Assembly (NCBI GenBank): GCA_025558095.1
Contig: JAIVFI010000017.1
Location: 558,001 to 622,000, forward strand
DNA length: 64,000 bases
Reading direction: 5' to 3'
DNA from: Hyaloraphidium curvatum
Lineage: Eukaryota > Monoblepharomycota > Hyaloraphidiomycetes > Hyaloraphidiales > Hyaloraphidiaceae
Shown: positions 31,052 to 42,456 of the stretch, piece after piece
Position numbering within the stretch: position 1 is the stretch's first letter
Layout of the letters: every line of letters starts with the position of its first letter
Position numbers and translations under genes: made by a program
Notes under the pieces: model-generated
The model's input: only the letters and a program-made list of their open reading frames with translations
Database searches by the model: none
Told to the model about the DNA's origin: nothing

Positions 31052-32842
31052 ATGGATACCGAAGCGACGGCCTTCGATGACCTCTTTGAACGTGCCTGTG
31101 CCTCTGCGAACGAGAGCGCCGCTGCGGAGACGCTCGTTTCCGGCCCGCACGGCGACCTGCTCTCGCAGCCCTCGCGCAGCGGAGACACGTACTTCGAAGT
31201 CGCCTGCGCGAGGGGCGCAACGGCCGTCGTGGAGGCCGCTCTGAGGCTCCGGCAGCAATCGCTCGGCTTGGACTCGTCTTGCTGCCTCTACCGCGCTTGC
31301 GAGTCGGGTGCCAAGGAAGTCATGTCGTCCTACCTCCTGAGGGCGCCCCTCTCTCCCGCCACGCTGAACTATCGCGAACCTGCGTCGCAGAACAATGCCT
31401 TTCTCGTCGCGTGCGCAAACGGACACGTGGACATTGTGAAGATTCTGCTCCGGGATCCGCGAATCGAACGCAACGCTCGGAACGCGCGACAAAAGAACGC
31501 GTTCATTTTGGCTTGCGAAGAGGGCCACGTCGAGGTCGCGGAGGAGCTCGTGGCAGTCGCTGGCGAAATCGGGCTCGACCTCAACGCCCGCGACGACGAA
31601 GGTTGCACCGCCTTCTTCCGGGCCTGCCAGAACCATCAAGCCGGTGTCGTTCGTTTGCTGCTAAACAACCAAGATCGGATTGATATTCGCCAGGCCAACG
31701 CGGATCATACGGCCCCGAGGGATGTGTGCGGACCCAATTTTCAGGCCCTGATTGATCAGCAGGTCGCCATTTACAATGCTGACCGGCCGCGCTTCATGGT
31801 CCAGCCAGCCGACATCAGGCGACGGGCAGTATCTTTCGCTGAAGGCGGCTTTGGAGACGTGTACCACGGGGAGCTCAACCGCGGCGGATGGCAGCGCGTG
31901 GTGGTGAAGGTGATCCGGGGGCCACTCACGAACGACACGAAGCGCGAGTTCCAGCAGGAGCTCAACATCTGGGCCATCCTGCATCCTCATCCGAACGTGC
32001 TGGCTCTGCTTGCGTACTGCGAGATGGACACAGAGTTCCAAATCGCGTCGGAGTTCGCGGACGGGGGGGACCTGCACCGATATCTTTATGGTTTGCCTGC
32101 AGATCCCAAGCGTGGCAGAGCCGCAGTTATGGGAAAAGCACAACTCGACCGCCAGCGGTACCTTTCGTACGGCTTTCATCTTTTGCTGGATGTTGCAAAA
32201 GGAATGGATCACCTCCATCAAAACAATATCGTGCACGGGGACCTAAAGCCGGGCAACGTCGTCGTCGTCAACGGTGTGGGGAAGATAGCTGATTTCGGAG
32301 CCTCGGTGGGTGGTAGACATGCGGGCACGAGACCTCGCATTGTCTGATGAGCACTTGCTGCGCTTGGTGCACAGCGTGTTCGCATGTCTGTCTCGGCAGC
32401 GTATTCGAGGACCAACTATGGACCAGGCACGTACCGGTTCCAAGCTCCAGAAGTTCTAGCGCTGCGTACTGCGGGGCTTCCATTCCGCAAGCTCAAGTCC
32501 AGCGACGTTTACTCCTGGGGCTTGATGCTGCACCAGATATGGGCGTGGGGTCACGAGCCGTTTACGCAGCACAATCCGCCGGCAATCGAACACAAAGACG
32601 TGGGTGCAGATGAAGCGCGCGAAGACTGGCCCTGGCTGTACTGATGGCCTGCTGTTCCGGTGCAGCTGCACATTGAGGCTCGACATCAGAGGCCCACAAC
32701 ACCAATCACCATCGCCGAGATCGGGAGCCTGGTCGCAGACTGCTGGGAGCGAGACATGGACGCCAGACCCTCGTTTGCGCAAGCCGTCGCGCGGATGGAG
32801 CCGGTCGTTCGGGCTCGGGCGCGGGTGCGACCGCCTCCGTAG
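31052..32842 (+). CDS. Ankyrin-repeat protein kinase, divergent partner
   Basis: Three exons, 31052-32305, 32375-32599 and 32666-32842 (GTGGGT introns), giving 551 residues. The N-terminal ankyrin-type repeats (NAFLVACANGHVDIVKILL; NAFILACEEGHVEVAEELV) precede a kinase domain with GGFGDV, VVVKVI, HGDLKPGN, DFG, the APEVL segment, DVYSWGLMLHQIWAWG, and the C-lobe CWERDMDARPSF. The same HGD variant appears as in the neighbour, but the CUE/SH3-like tail is absent. Intron 2 contains a good TACTGAT branch site. Both genes look like one locus duplicated head-to-head. Confidence 0.87.
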
Positions 32843-33011
32843 ATGAAGACCACCGCGTGCGATGTAAAGTGGATTGGAACCATAGTAGCCAGCAATTGAG
32901 TTTGTCGGAGATCGATGATGTGGCGAGCGGAAGGGCGTGCGCAGGATCCGCGGCCGCCGATTGGGGGGACGATCGGCACCGCGACGTCCCCCACTCTTCC
33001 AAACGCGCACG

Positions 33012-35076
33012 ATGCCTTCCGGCGACTCTCGCCCCTCCTACGCGCTCTCCGCCGAATCTCAGGCCGCGCTCGCAGCGCTCATCGCGGCGCGGGACGCCAA
33101 GATCCGCCCGGAATGGCGCCTGTCCGAGGCCGAACTCTCCCAGGCCAAGGCGGACAAGACCAAGATAATCGCGTTCGTGGAGGGCAAGCTGTCGCCGCGC
33201 GAGAAGGAGATCACCTCGTGGACCGCCTCGGAGGCGCTCGCCAAGATGCACGGGCCCAAGGGGGACAGGGCGACCATACCCGAGGTCGTCGAGGCCGTCT
33301 GCCACCGCGCAGCGCTGGTGCACCAGCTGACCAACTGCCTGACCGGTGCGTGGACCTTCGGTGCTGGAAGAGTGAGAGCTGATTCGCGATGTCAGAGATC
33401 CTGTTTGAGGAGGCCATCCGGGACGCCGAGGAGAAGGAGCGCGCGTTCGTCGCCAACGGGTACAAGGTCCCCGAGCCGGCCTCCCCCAACGGCCTGAAGC
33501 CCCTCATCTACGGCCTCCCCGTGTCGATCAAGGACGAGCACGACCTCGCCGGCACCCGCACCACGTGGGGCTTCGTAGAATGGGCGCTGGACCCCCCGCG
33601 CGAGGCCGACGGCGACGTCTGCGCCATCCTGAGGGCGTCGGGCGCGGTCTTCTTCTGCAAGACCAACATTCCGACCGCGCTGATGACCTGGGAAAGCACC
33701 AACAACGTGTGGGGCCGGGCTTTGAACCCGCACAACCTGGACATCGCGCCGGGCGGGTCGAGCGGCGGGGAGGGAGCCGTGGTCGGCTCAGGGGCGTCGT
33801 TCCTGGGCTCGGGGACGGACATCGGAGGCAGCATCCGGATGCCAGCGTCGCTGTGCGGGGCGTACGGGCTCAAGCCGAGCTGCAAACGTGGGTCGACGGA
33901 GCGGGTTCGCGGACGAGAGCTGATGGGTCCTTCCAGGGTTCGCGTACACGGGGAGCAGGGTCGTCACTTCGGGATATCCGCCGGGCGACGCGGTGCCGCC
34001 CGTCCACGGGCCGCTGGGCAAGTCGGTCGAGGACCTGGAGCTGTACACGCGCGTGTTCACGCAGCCCGAGACGCTGCGCTACGACCGTGGGCTTGCCCGG
34101 CCCGCTCGCACCGGAAGCGGCCTGACGGTTTCTTCCAGCCAACGTGACGCCCATGCCCTTCACCCCCGTGAAGCTCCCGGCCAAGCTCAAGTTCGCGTAC
34201 TTCTGGGACAACGGGTACATCGCCGCTTGCCCGCCCGTGGCTGCCGCGGTCCTCGAGACGGTCGAGAAGCTGCGCAAGGCGGGGCACGAGGTCGTCGAGT
34301 TCAAGATCGGCGAGGGGGAGATGAAGGCGATCGCGGACTGCGTGGTGGGTTCCATCTCCGGTGCCGGCTCCCTTGCCTCGTGACACCTTCTGCCTGCACT
34401 GCAGTTCGCCTTCTATGGGGGCTACAAGAAGGAACTGCTCAAGATCATTGGCCCCAAATCCAAGCTGCAGGACCCCATCATCCCCGCCCTCTCCAACTAC
34501 GAAGACCTCGCCGCCCTGCCCGACGACGACCCCTCCCTGGACCCGCCCATCTCGAAGCTGTGGAAGCTGTTCGGAACCCGCGAGGGGATCAAGGCGGAAT
34601 GGACGCGGCGGTTCCTCGACCTGGGCATCGACGCGATCGTCTCGCCGACGACGGCGATCCCGGCGCCGCTGCACGACCAGGCGGGGAGGACGGTGCAGGC
34701 GATCATCTACTGTGCGTGCTGGAACCTGCTCGATTGGACCTCGGGGTGGGTGTCTCGGTGGCTTTGGGAACGGGCCGCACGGCGCTGACCGGACGATCGC
34801 GGCAGCATCATCCCGGCCAAGTTCCTAACCAAGGACGAGCTGAAGCCGTACCCGTCCCCCGCCCGCAATCCGGCCGAGGAGGCCGTGGTGGAGGCGTGGA
34901 ACACGCAGCTGGACAAGTACGAGAACGCGCCGGTGGGGATCCAGGTGACCGGGCTGCGGCTGACGGAGGAGAAGACGCTGGAGGTGATGAAGGTGGGTGG
35001 GATGGCGGTGGCTGCTTGCTGCTCGGGCTCATGACGGTCCCTGCGATAGGTCGTCGACAAGGCGTTGAAGGCGTGA
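33012..35076 (+). CDS. Amidase signature enzyme
   Basis: Seven exons: 33012-33345, 33396-33887, 33937-34086, 34139-34344, 34405-34745, 34806-34992 and 35050-35076, the last only 27 nt; all phases agree. The Ser-cisSer-Lys triad is visible: Lys in LPVSIKDEHD, the cis-Ser in GGSSGGEGA, and the nucleophile in GTDIGGSIRMPA. The family hydrolyses amides such as acetamide, indoleacetamide or fatty-acid amides; the substrate here is not evident. The C-terminal stretch PVGIQVTGLRLTEEKTLEVMK is typical. A degenerate copy of its last exon and 3' flank recurs at 36466-36615. Confidence 0.9.
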
Positions 35077-35200
35077 TGACTCGTTGGCGTGATGTCTGCG
35101 TCGGGAGCGATCGTGGAGTGCCAAAGAGCGCGAGAGCGGGCAAGGAGCCACGGCATTCGACCGTGCCGCACTTGATGCACCGAAATTCTTTCTCATAGAT
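35046..35200 (+). repeat. Direct repeat, copy 1 (amidase last exon and 3' flank)
   Basis: Resembles 36466-36615 over about 150 bp; shared blocks include GGTCGTCGACAAGGCGTTGA, GGCGTGATGACTCGTTGGCG and GAGAGCGGGCAAGGA. The two copies flank the MYND gene. Confidence 0.8.
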
Positions 35201-35291
35201 GAGAGAGCTTCCAGCTATAGCCGTGAAGGACTTCCTCCGGTTCTCCGTTCGCATCCTTGATCCACGGAGCTCCGAAAAGCTGTATTCCGCC

Positions 35292-36212
35292 CTAAGTCTT
35301 CCGAAGCAGACCGGGATTGCAGTTCTTCTTGTGCCCCGGCCAGTCCTTGATCTGGCATGCCTTGGAGCAGTAGTGGGCGAGCTTGCACCGCGAGCACCTC
35401 TTGAACCCTTCCCTCTGCGGGCTCGATGCGCCGCAGGCCGAACACCAGACGCCGGTGGTTGATGAGGGAGCGTTCTGCTTTATCCAGCGGCTGATCCTCT
35501 TCCACAGCGGCCAGAAGCAGGGATCGCAGCAGAGAAAGACACTGTAGGTCACCTCCCAGGGCCACACGTTGCTTGCGATCGAGTCGTCGTATTGGTACGG
35601 CCCAGATGGGGCGCCGCAGTTGATGCAAGGGGGACGGGGCCCCAGCTCGGCCTTGCCGCGGCGCATCATCTCCTTGGCCTCCATCTCCAGAGCCTTGATG
35701 ACATCCAGCCTCTTGTCCTTCGAAACCATCGCCGCAGGCAAGGAGACTTCGCGGGGAAGTTCCGCGTTGGTGAATACGGGGTTGGGGGCGTCCTGCGGCC
35801 ATGACGTGGCGATCCGGGCGATGACCTTGACAGGGTGACGTCCCTTTCCCTCCATCGCGGCGAGTCTCTTCTGCGTCTTGGCCTCGCACGCCGCCGCGCC
35901 GCAGGCCAGGGCGACGATGACCGAAACAGGGGTGGTCGAGAGGGCGACCGTGGAGACGACGCGCTCCGGGGGCGCCTTCCTGCACGCGTGGCATTTGGTC
36001 GCGTGCCGACTCCCCAGCTCGTTACCGCGGGACCGGCAGAAGGCTTCCAAAGCACGCGCGCCGTCCGGCAGGGCCGGCGCGAGGGCCACGTCGCGAAAGA
36101 CCCGGGGCCGCCCCATCGTACCGTTCAGGACGTGGAAAATCAGCGCAAACTCTTTCATCGCAGGTGCCGGTACGTTCGGGACCGCGCCACGGCGGGGCCG
36201 GTTCTGCTGCAT
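35292..36212 (-). CDS. MYND zinc-finger protein
   Basis: 306 codons, single exon; Met 36212 or Met 36158. The C-terminus is a MYND finger (CSACG, then [20 protein letters not shown], ending HKKNC) with the seven Cys and one His of the family. Two further CxxC pairs occur upstream (CHAC near residue 75, CINC near residue 195) and a CC-rich segment [14 protein letters not shown] domains mediate protein-protein contacts, often in chromatin or methyltransferase proteins; no SET domain is present. The gene is antisense to its neighbours and framed by direct repeats. Confidence 0.82.
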   Translation of the reverse strand: MQQNRPRRGAVPNVPAPAMKEFALIFHVLNGTMGRPRVFRDVALAPALPDGARALEAFCRSRGNELGSRHATKCHACRKAPPERVVSTVALSTTPVSVIVALACGAAACEAKTQKRLAAMEGKGRHPVKVIARIATSWPQDAPNPVFTNAELPREVSLPAAMVSKDKRLDVIKALEMEAKEMMRRGKAELGPRPPCINCGAPSGPYQYDDSIASNVWPWEVTYSVFLCCDPCFWPLWKRISRWIKQNAPSSTTGVWCSACGASSPQREGFKRCSRCKLAHYCSKACQIKDWPGHKKNCNPGLLRKT

Positions 36213-36465
36213 TACTTGTTCTTGATGAGTGAGGCGTCAGCTCCCGAGGAGACGCGAATAGAAGCTCCGAACACAATCTTTGGACGATGATCTGCTAAGA
36301 CTTCTCAGACCTGCAAGTGTCTACTGTGTGCTGCATCTCTTTCACCCGTCGAAACTGGCGAGGGGGTTGATCGCTGCGGAAGAAGGCGCACGACGATCGA
36401 TTGGCTCTTGGTGGACATCGCATGGCGGTCGAGACTAAACTCGGCCCCATAGCTGTTCCTGCTGA

Positions 36466-36615
36466 AGGTCGTCGACAAGGCGTTGAGGGCGTGATGACTC
36501 GTTGGCGTGGTGCACATTGCCTCGGGAGCGAGCGTGGAGTGCGAACGAGCGTGAGAGCGGGCAAGGAACCGAGGCCTACGGCCGTGTCACATTTGATGCA
36601 TCGATTCTTTTCCAT
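36466..36615 (+). repeat. Direct repeat, copy 2 (relic of an amidase 3' end)
   Basis: A diverged copy of 35046-35200 with small indels; no upstream amidase exons remain here. It lies in the 5' flank of the kexin gene. Confidence 0.8.
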
Positions 36616-36745
36616 AGAATGGAGAAACGGAAGAGCAGCAGCTGCCCACGGGGTGTGTCCCCAACGGCGCTTGGGCCGGTGCTTCTGCCAGCGGCGGCGG
36701 CTGGAGAGGCACCCCTCGTTCCTTCTTTCCCCCCGGTGGCGTGCA

Positions 36746-39382
36746 ATGCCGCGCGCGGGGCCGCCGCCACGGCCGCGGCGTCAGCGGCTGGCGCTGTGTG
36801 CGCTCTTTGCTCTGGCGGCGCTGGCGGCGGCGGGGCCTGCGGGCGCGGGGCCGCCGCCGCACCCGCGCCCGCACGACATGGACCACTCGCGCTTCGCGTA
36901 CTTTGCCGTGGCGCTGCAGCCCGGCGCGTCGCCGTCTCAGCTCGCGGCCTCAATGGGGATGGAGCTCGTCGGCGACCTGGCGCCGCTGGACGACCACTTC
37001 CTGCTGCGGGCGGACAGGCATCCCCACGCCCCGACCGCCCACATGCTCCACAAAAGGCTGCTGCGCCGCATGGACGAACACCCGGACGTCGAGTACGCCA
37101 GCCTGCAGACGCCCGGCAGGCGGCTGTTCAGCCGCGCCCCGTACTCGAAGGAGCAGCTGGACAAAATCTGGCGCGATCAGCTGGGCATCCGCGACCCCGG
37201 CGTCGGCCGCCAGTGGCACCTGTACAACAGCGGCATCCCGGGGAACGACTTGAATGTCACGGGGGCGTGGCTGCAGGGCGTCACGGGCGAAAACGCGACC
37301 GTCTGCATCATCGACGACGGGCTGGACTACACCCACCCTGATTTGAAGGACGCCTTTGTGGGTAGCCGCCGTTTGCCGCCATCTTCTCTCTCAACGGACT
37401 GACCGCTCGATTCTTGGCTGATTTCGCAGGTCCTGGAGGGCTCCTGGGACTTCAACGGCCCAAACAAGTCGGCCTGGCCCAAGCCGCAGATGGCCGAGGA
37501 CCGCCACGGCACCCGCTGCGCCGGCGAGGTCGCCGCCCGCCGCAACGACAAGTGCGGCGTCGGCGTGGCCTACAACGCCCGCGTCAGCGGCGTCCGCATC
37601 CTCTCGGCCGACATCACCGAGGTGGACGAGGCTGCCAGCATCACGTACGGGTACCAGATCAACCAGGTCTACTCGTGCTCCTGGGGCCCCGCCGACGACG
37701 GCAGGACCATCGACGGCCCGCCGCCGCTCGTCGCGCGCGCCTTCCGCGAGGGCATCGAGCGCGGGCGCGGGGGACTGGGGAGCATCTACGTGTTCGCGAC
37801 GGGCAACGGCGGCGGCTCGGGGGACAACTGCAACTTTGACGGGTACACCAACTCGCTCTATACCATCACGGTCGGCGCCATCGACAGCAACAACAACCAC
37901 CCGATGTACTCGGAGCAGTGCTCGGCGCAGCTGGCCGTGACCTACTCTAGCGGCGGGCCCGCCGGCATCGTGGGTTGACTTCCGCCACCGCTTGCCCTCG
38001 CTCCCGGCTAACGGCCCCCCTTCCTTTCGACAGTACACCTGCGACGTCATGCCCTACGAGTGCACGCAGTACCACGGCGGCACCTCCGCCGCCGCCCCCC
38101 TCGCCGCCGGCGTCATGGCCCTCGTCCTCTCCCTCCGCCCCGACCTGCACTGGCGCGACCTGCAGCGCCTGACCATGGAGTCCGCGCGCCCCGACATCGG
38201 CGCCGGCGACGCGGACTGGGCCGACACCCACGCGGGGAGGAGGTACAACCACAAGTACGGCTACGGGCGGATCGACACCAACGACATCGTGGCCAACGCG
38301 CGCGACTTCAAGTCCTTGGGGGCGCACACGTGGTTCCAGACGCACTACATCGTGGTCAAGGAGCCGATACCGCAGGGCAACGACGGCACCAAGTCGGTCT
38401 TCACCTTCACCAAGGAGATGAAGGACCAGATCTCGCTATACCGCCTGGAGCACGTGACGGTGACGGTCGGGGCGCTGCACACGCGGAGGGGGGACCTGGA
38501 GGTACATCTCATCAGCCCGCACGGGATGGTGAGCGTGCTGGCGGCGGCGAGGCCGTACGATACGAGCAAGGAGGGGTTCAGGAACTGGACGTTCATGACG
38601 GTGAAGCACTGGTGGGTCTGCCGCGGTTGGCCGCCAGCAAGAACTCGTTCTGATTAGCGGAAACCCACAGGGACGAGGACCCGGTGGGCGACTGGACGCT
38701 CAACGTGCTGGACCGGTCCAACCCCAACGAGAACGGGACCTTCTACGGCTGGGCTATGAGGCTGTGGGGCGAGGCCCCCGAGGGCGTGGTGCCCAAGCAG
38801 GTCCCGATGCCCCCGATCCGGACGGCGACGGTGCCGGGGACCTCGGTGATTGCGCCGGCGACGTCGGCGGCGGCAATGACCACGAGCGCGCCGGCGCCGA
38901 CCACCACGACGACGACGCCGCCGCCGCCTGCGACGACGCCTCCGCCACCCCCGCCCGCAACGACCGACGCGATCTCCTCCACCGCCTCGGGATCTCCGAC
39001 ACCGCCTCCTGCCCCCGCGACCCCCGCTCCCTCCACCACCTCCTCGGCCGCCTCTCCCGCGGCCAGCACCGCCCTCGGCAGCAACTCCACCGTGACCGGC
39101 GAAACCCCCGCCGGCGACGACAAGTCATCCGCCGGCCTCTGGGCGCTCGTCACCGTCGCCGTCTTTGTCGGCCTCGCCGGCCTGGCTGTGTTCTACCTCC
39201 GCCGCCGGCTGCTCCGGCCCAAGGAGCCCGACATGTACCAGTTCCAGCAGCTCCCGGAGCTCGAGGACGACGAGATCGACGGGTTCCTGGACGACGTGGG
39301 GGACGAGGAGGTGGAACTGGAGGAGGTGGACGTGGAGATGGGCAAGGCCAACGGGGCCGGGGAGAACGGGACCAAGGGATAG
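36746..39382 (+). CDS. KEX2: Kexin-type subtilisin protease
   Basis: Four exons, 36746-37357, 37430-37969, 38034-38611 and 38671-39382 (introns begin GTGGGT), giving 813 residues. Order: signal peptide (LALCALFALAALAAAGPAGA), prodomain ending in basic residues (PGRRLFSR), the S8 catalytic domain with Asp in CIIDDGLDYTHPDL, His in EDRHGTRCAGE, oxyanion region ATGNGG and Ser in HGGTSAAAPLAAG, the P (homoB) domain, a Thr/Pro-rich stalk, one transmembrane helix (LWALVTVAVFVGLAGLAVFYL) and an acidic cytosolic tail. It should process secretory precursors after dibasic sites in the late Golgi. Length and order match Kex2. Confidence 0.95.
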
Positions 39383-39492
39383 AGGCTGCGGCGCGGTGGA
39401 CAAAAGGAACGGGAACACGGCCGGATTGATATGCTCTGTTCTCGCGGATCCACCATGTCCGAGCGCCAAGATTCCAAATCAGCTACGTTCCT

Positions 39493-42293
39493 TCACTTCA
39501 GCTCCATGCCCTTGAGGTCGTTGTCCTCCATGTGCTTGGCCAGGATGCCCCGGTAGACGAGGCAGCCGGGCGCGTAGGCGAGGTCGGTCAGCTTGAGGCC
39601 CTGGTCCTCGCTGCGAGACAAAGTGCGTTAGCATGCCGCGGAGACCGCGCGGTGATCTCTTCTCACTCGTTGTAGTACCTGCGAGGGGAATCAGTAAGGA
39701 ATGATCAGCTGGCGTTTCCGGAGCACTCACCCCGGCTACAAAGGAGGGTGACGGAGGAACGGACAACGCCAAAAAGGAGACATTGTCAGGACGTGCGAAA
39801 AGTGAGTCAGGAGCTCGTACCGTGCACTCGACGAAGAACTTCTCTCGGAAGTTCGACTTTTCCACCACCTCCTTGGTCCACCCGTCCTCCGCCTCCTTGG
39901 TCACTTCGACGGTCTTAGCGCCCCGCTTGATGGCCTCGGAGATGACGTAGGCAACCCAGTCGACCTCTGCGGTTCGGAATGAGCGGATGGATGGGGATGG
40001 CGGCCGGCGGATGGGCTCACGGCTGTTTGTGAGCGAGGTCCAGTTGAGGGTCGCGCCGGCTTGGGGGATGCCGAACCAGAAATGGCTTCGCAAGCGACGA
40101 CGATTCAACCGAAGCACGACGGACAGCGCGGCGGCGGGCTCACTTGGGGAACCCGTTGGTCGCCATCCCGTACAGCGACTTGATGCCGTCCTTGAACTTG
40201 TCCTGCGATTCGTGCGTGTGAGCCCGTAGCGTTCAAAATCTCTTCGGTGCATGCGCACCTCCTTCTTGATGCCGTCGCGCCCAATGACGTCGTAGTCCGG
40301 CTTGTTCACCAGCGCTGCCCCGTGCGTTTCGAATCCGGTCCTGAGGACGGCCGGGTCGTGAGCCCCATGCCCGGCTGGCCGCGCGAGGCGGAACCCACGC
40401 CCAGATGATGCAGTCGAGCTCGTACTCCTTGCCGTCGACCACAATGCCCTTCTCCGTGATGCGCTCGATGCCCTTGGTGGTGGACGTGTCGACAAGGTGA
40501 ACGTTGGGGCGGTTGAAGGTGGGCAGATAGGTGTCGGAGAAGGTCGGCCGCTTGCACAAGATGTTGTCTGCGCGAAAAGCTGGATGAGGGGCGGCCCATC
40601 AGCTGCCACGGAGTACCGACACCACGGCTTCAGCTTCTCTGCCGTCTCCTTGTCCTTCACGACCTCGTCCACCCTGCGCCGGATCCGCTCAAGATGGCGG
40701 TAATCCGCGAGCTGGAGCAGGTCTTCGGTCGTGTACTGCGCGCCCTCCCCGGTCTTCAGGTGCCTCCTGAGGAGCGAAGAGACGGCCAGGAACATCTTGG
40801 TGAACCCGTCGTCGAGAGGGAGTGGCGGCTCGCCGCCGGTGGGGGAGACAAGGAAAGCGTTGTCGCGCTCCTTTTGCCTGAAGACAGCGCATCGGCAAGG
40901 CCCCACGGGAAGGATCAGCAGGCAGCTCACCAGCCCGGCTTGAGGCTCTTCATCCATGCGAGATCGGTCGGCCGGTTGTCCCGCACGTCGATGGTCGACG
41001 GCGTGCGCTGGAAGACGTACAGTTCCTTGGCGTACTCGCCGAGGAAGGGAATGCTCTGGACGGCGGTCGCGCCGGTCCCGATGATGCCGACGCGCTTGTC
41101 CGACAGCTTGTGAAGATTGCCGTAGGCATCTCCACCAGTGTACTTGTAGTCCCTGGTAAACCAGCTTGTCAGCCCTTGGCGAGCAGCTGCCAGAGCGTGG
41201 AACGAACCAGCGCGCCGTGTGGAATTCGTGGCCCTTGAAGGACTCGATACCTTCGATGTTGGGCAGCCTGCGAAATGCGAGTCAGCAACTCGTTTCTCCG
41301 CGAGTCGTTGGCTAGTGGCTAGCTCACTTGGGCCTGTTCAGCGGTCCGCTCCCTACGACAAGGAACTGGGACGTAATGATGTCTCCGCGGTCGGTCCGGC
41401 ACGTCCACTGTTTCGTCGCATCGTCCCAGGTGAAGTCCTTCGCGTGCGTGTGGAACAACGCGTCGTGCTGGAGGTCCCACTTCTTGGCAATCCGCTCGAC
41501 GTGCTCGGCAATCTCGGGCGCGAGGCAGTATTTCTCACGGGGAACGTAGCCGGTCTCCTCGAGCAAGGGGAGGTACTGAAGAGTGGCGGGATCAGCGTGA
41601 ACATCCAACGACAACCGGGGACGGGACCAACGCAGTAGGCTTCCGAGTCGCAAGCGGCGCCGGGGTACCTGTTCCAATACCCTGTTTGATCGCAGAGACG
41701 TAAGCGCCGAGGCCTCACAGGCTGCGGACGGCAAAGTAGCCCACAGGTGCCGCCGAACGAGCCGGCGCCGTCAATGATCGTGATGTCCTTCACTCCGCGG
41801 TCCTTCAGCATCGCCGCAGTCATAATGCCTTGTGATGGAAACGCCGTGTGAGCTGAATTGCGTCACGATAGTTCTTCGAACCCACCGGAGAATCCGGCGC
41901 CGAGGATGAGGACCGTCGAGTTCTTGTTCACCGGCTCCCGCTCGATGTAGGACGTCCACGGGTCGGTCAGCCACTCCTTGTACCGCTCGCCCTTGCCTTC
42001 GCCGATGATTATGCTGCCGACGAGAATGGCGTTCGGTGCGTCCCTCGGTGGAGGAGCTGACGAGGCTCACTATTGCCCGTAGTGCTCCTTGTGGGCCCGT
42101 CTATCGCGCTCCTCGATGTACTTCTTGTGCAACGCGGCGGGATCTGGAGGAGTTCGGCGCCGAACAGTCGGTCGGACGGAGGGTCGGAGCGCGGGAGACA
42201 GGGTTCAAATGTGGCGCGGTGGTTCCGGGCCCGCGCAGACGTACCGAAATCGAACTGCCACAGGGCGGAATCGGCCACCTCCGCGACGACCAT
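39493..42293 (-). CDS. Baeyer-Villiger monooxygenase (BVMO 2), 17 exons
   Basis: Inferred exons (minus strand): 42293-42245, 42143-42071, 42013-41886, 41828-41745, 41681-41633, 41575-41328, 41267-41208, 41152-40931, 40877-40621, 40567-40398, 40340-40259, 40202-40144, 40085-40021, 39966-39821, 39735-39731, 39678-39667 and 39610-39493, giving 608 residues in one frame. Motifs rebuilt across junctions: [21 protein letters not shown], the full fingerprint [37 protein letters not shown] and CTPGYYN. The last spans a 5-nt and a 12-nt exon. It uses FAD and NADPH on an unknown ketone. The end is convergent with kexin (110 bp). A longer N-terminus from Met 42374 is possible. Confidence 0.9.
39731..39735 (-). 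other. 5-nt microexon (CCGGG) of BVMO 2
   Basis: Read on the minus strand, TTTGTAG precedes CCGGG and GTGAGT follows it. Joining ...TGCACG + CCGGG + GTACTACAACGA gives the family motif CTPGYYN; leaving it out would break both the frame and the motif. Confidence 0.8.
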
Positions 42294-42456
42294 TTTCGCG
42301 GTTCGAGAGCCGAGTTCGACGCGCGAAAGGCGGGCTAGGGGGACGGAGTTTGTGGGTGAGCCCTCGCCACCCATGCGTTGGGCGCAGTGGCGAAGGTCGC
42401 CAAAAAGTCAATCCCGTGCCTCTCACCCAATCCAGGCCACGTACATCGCATGCAGA

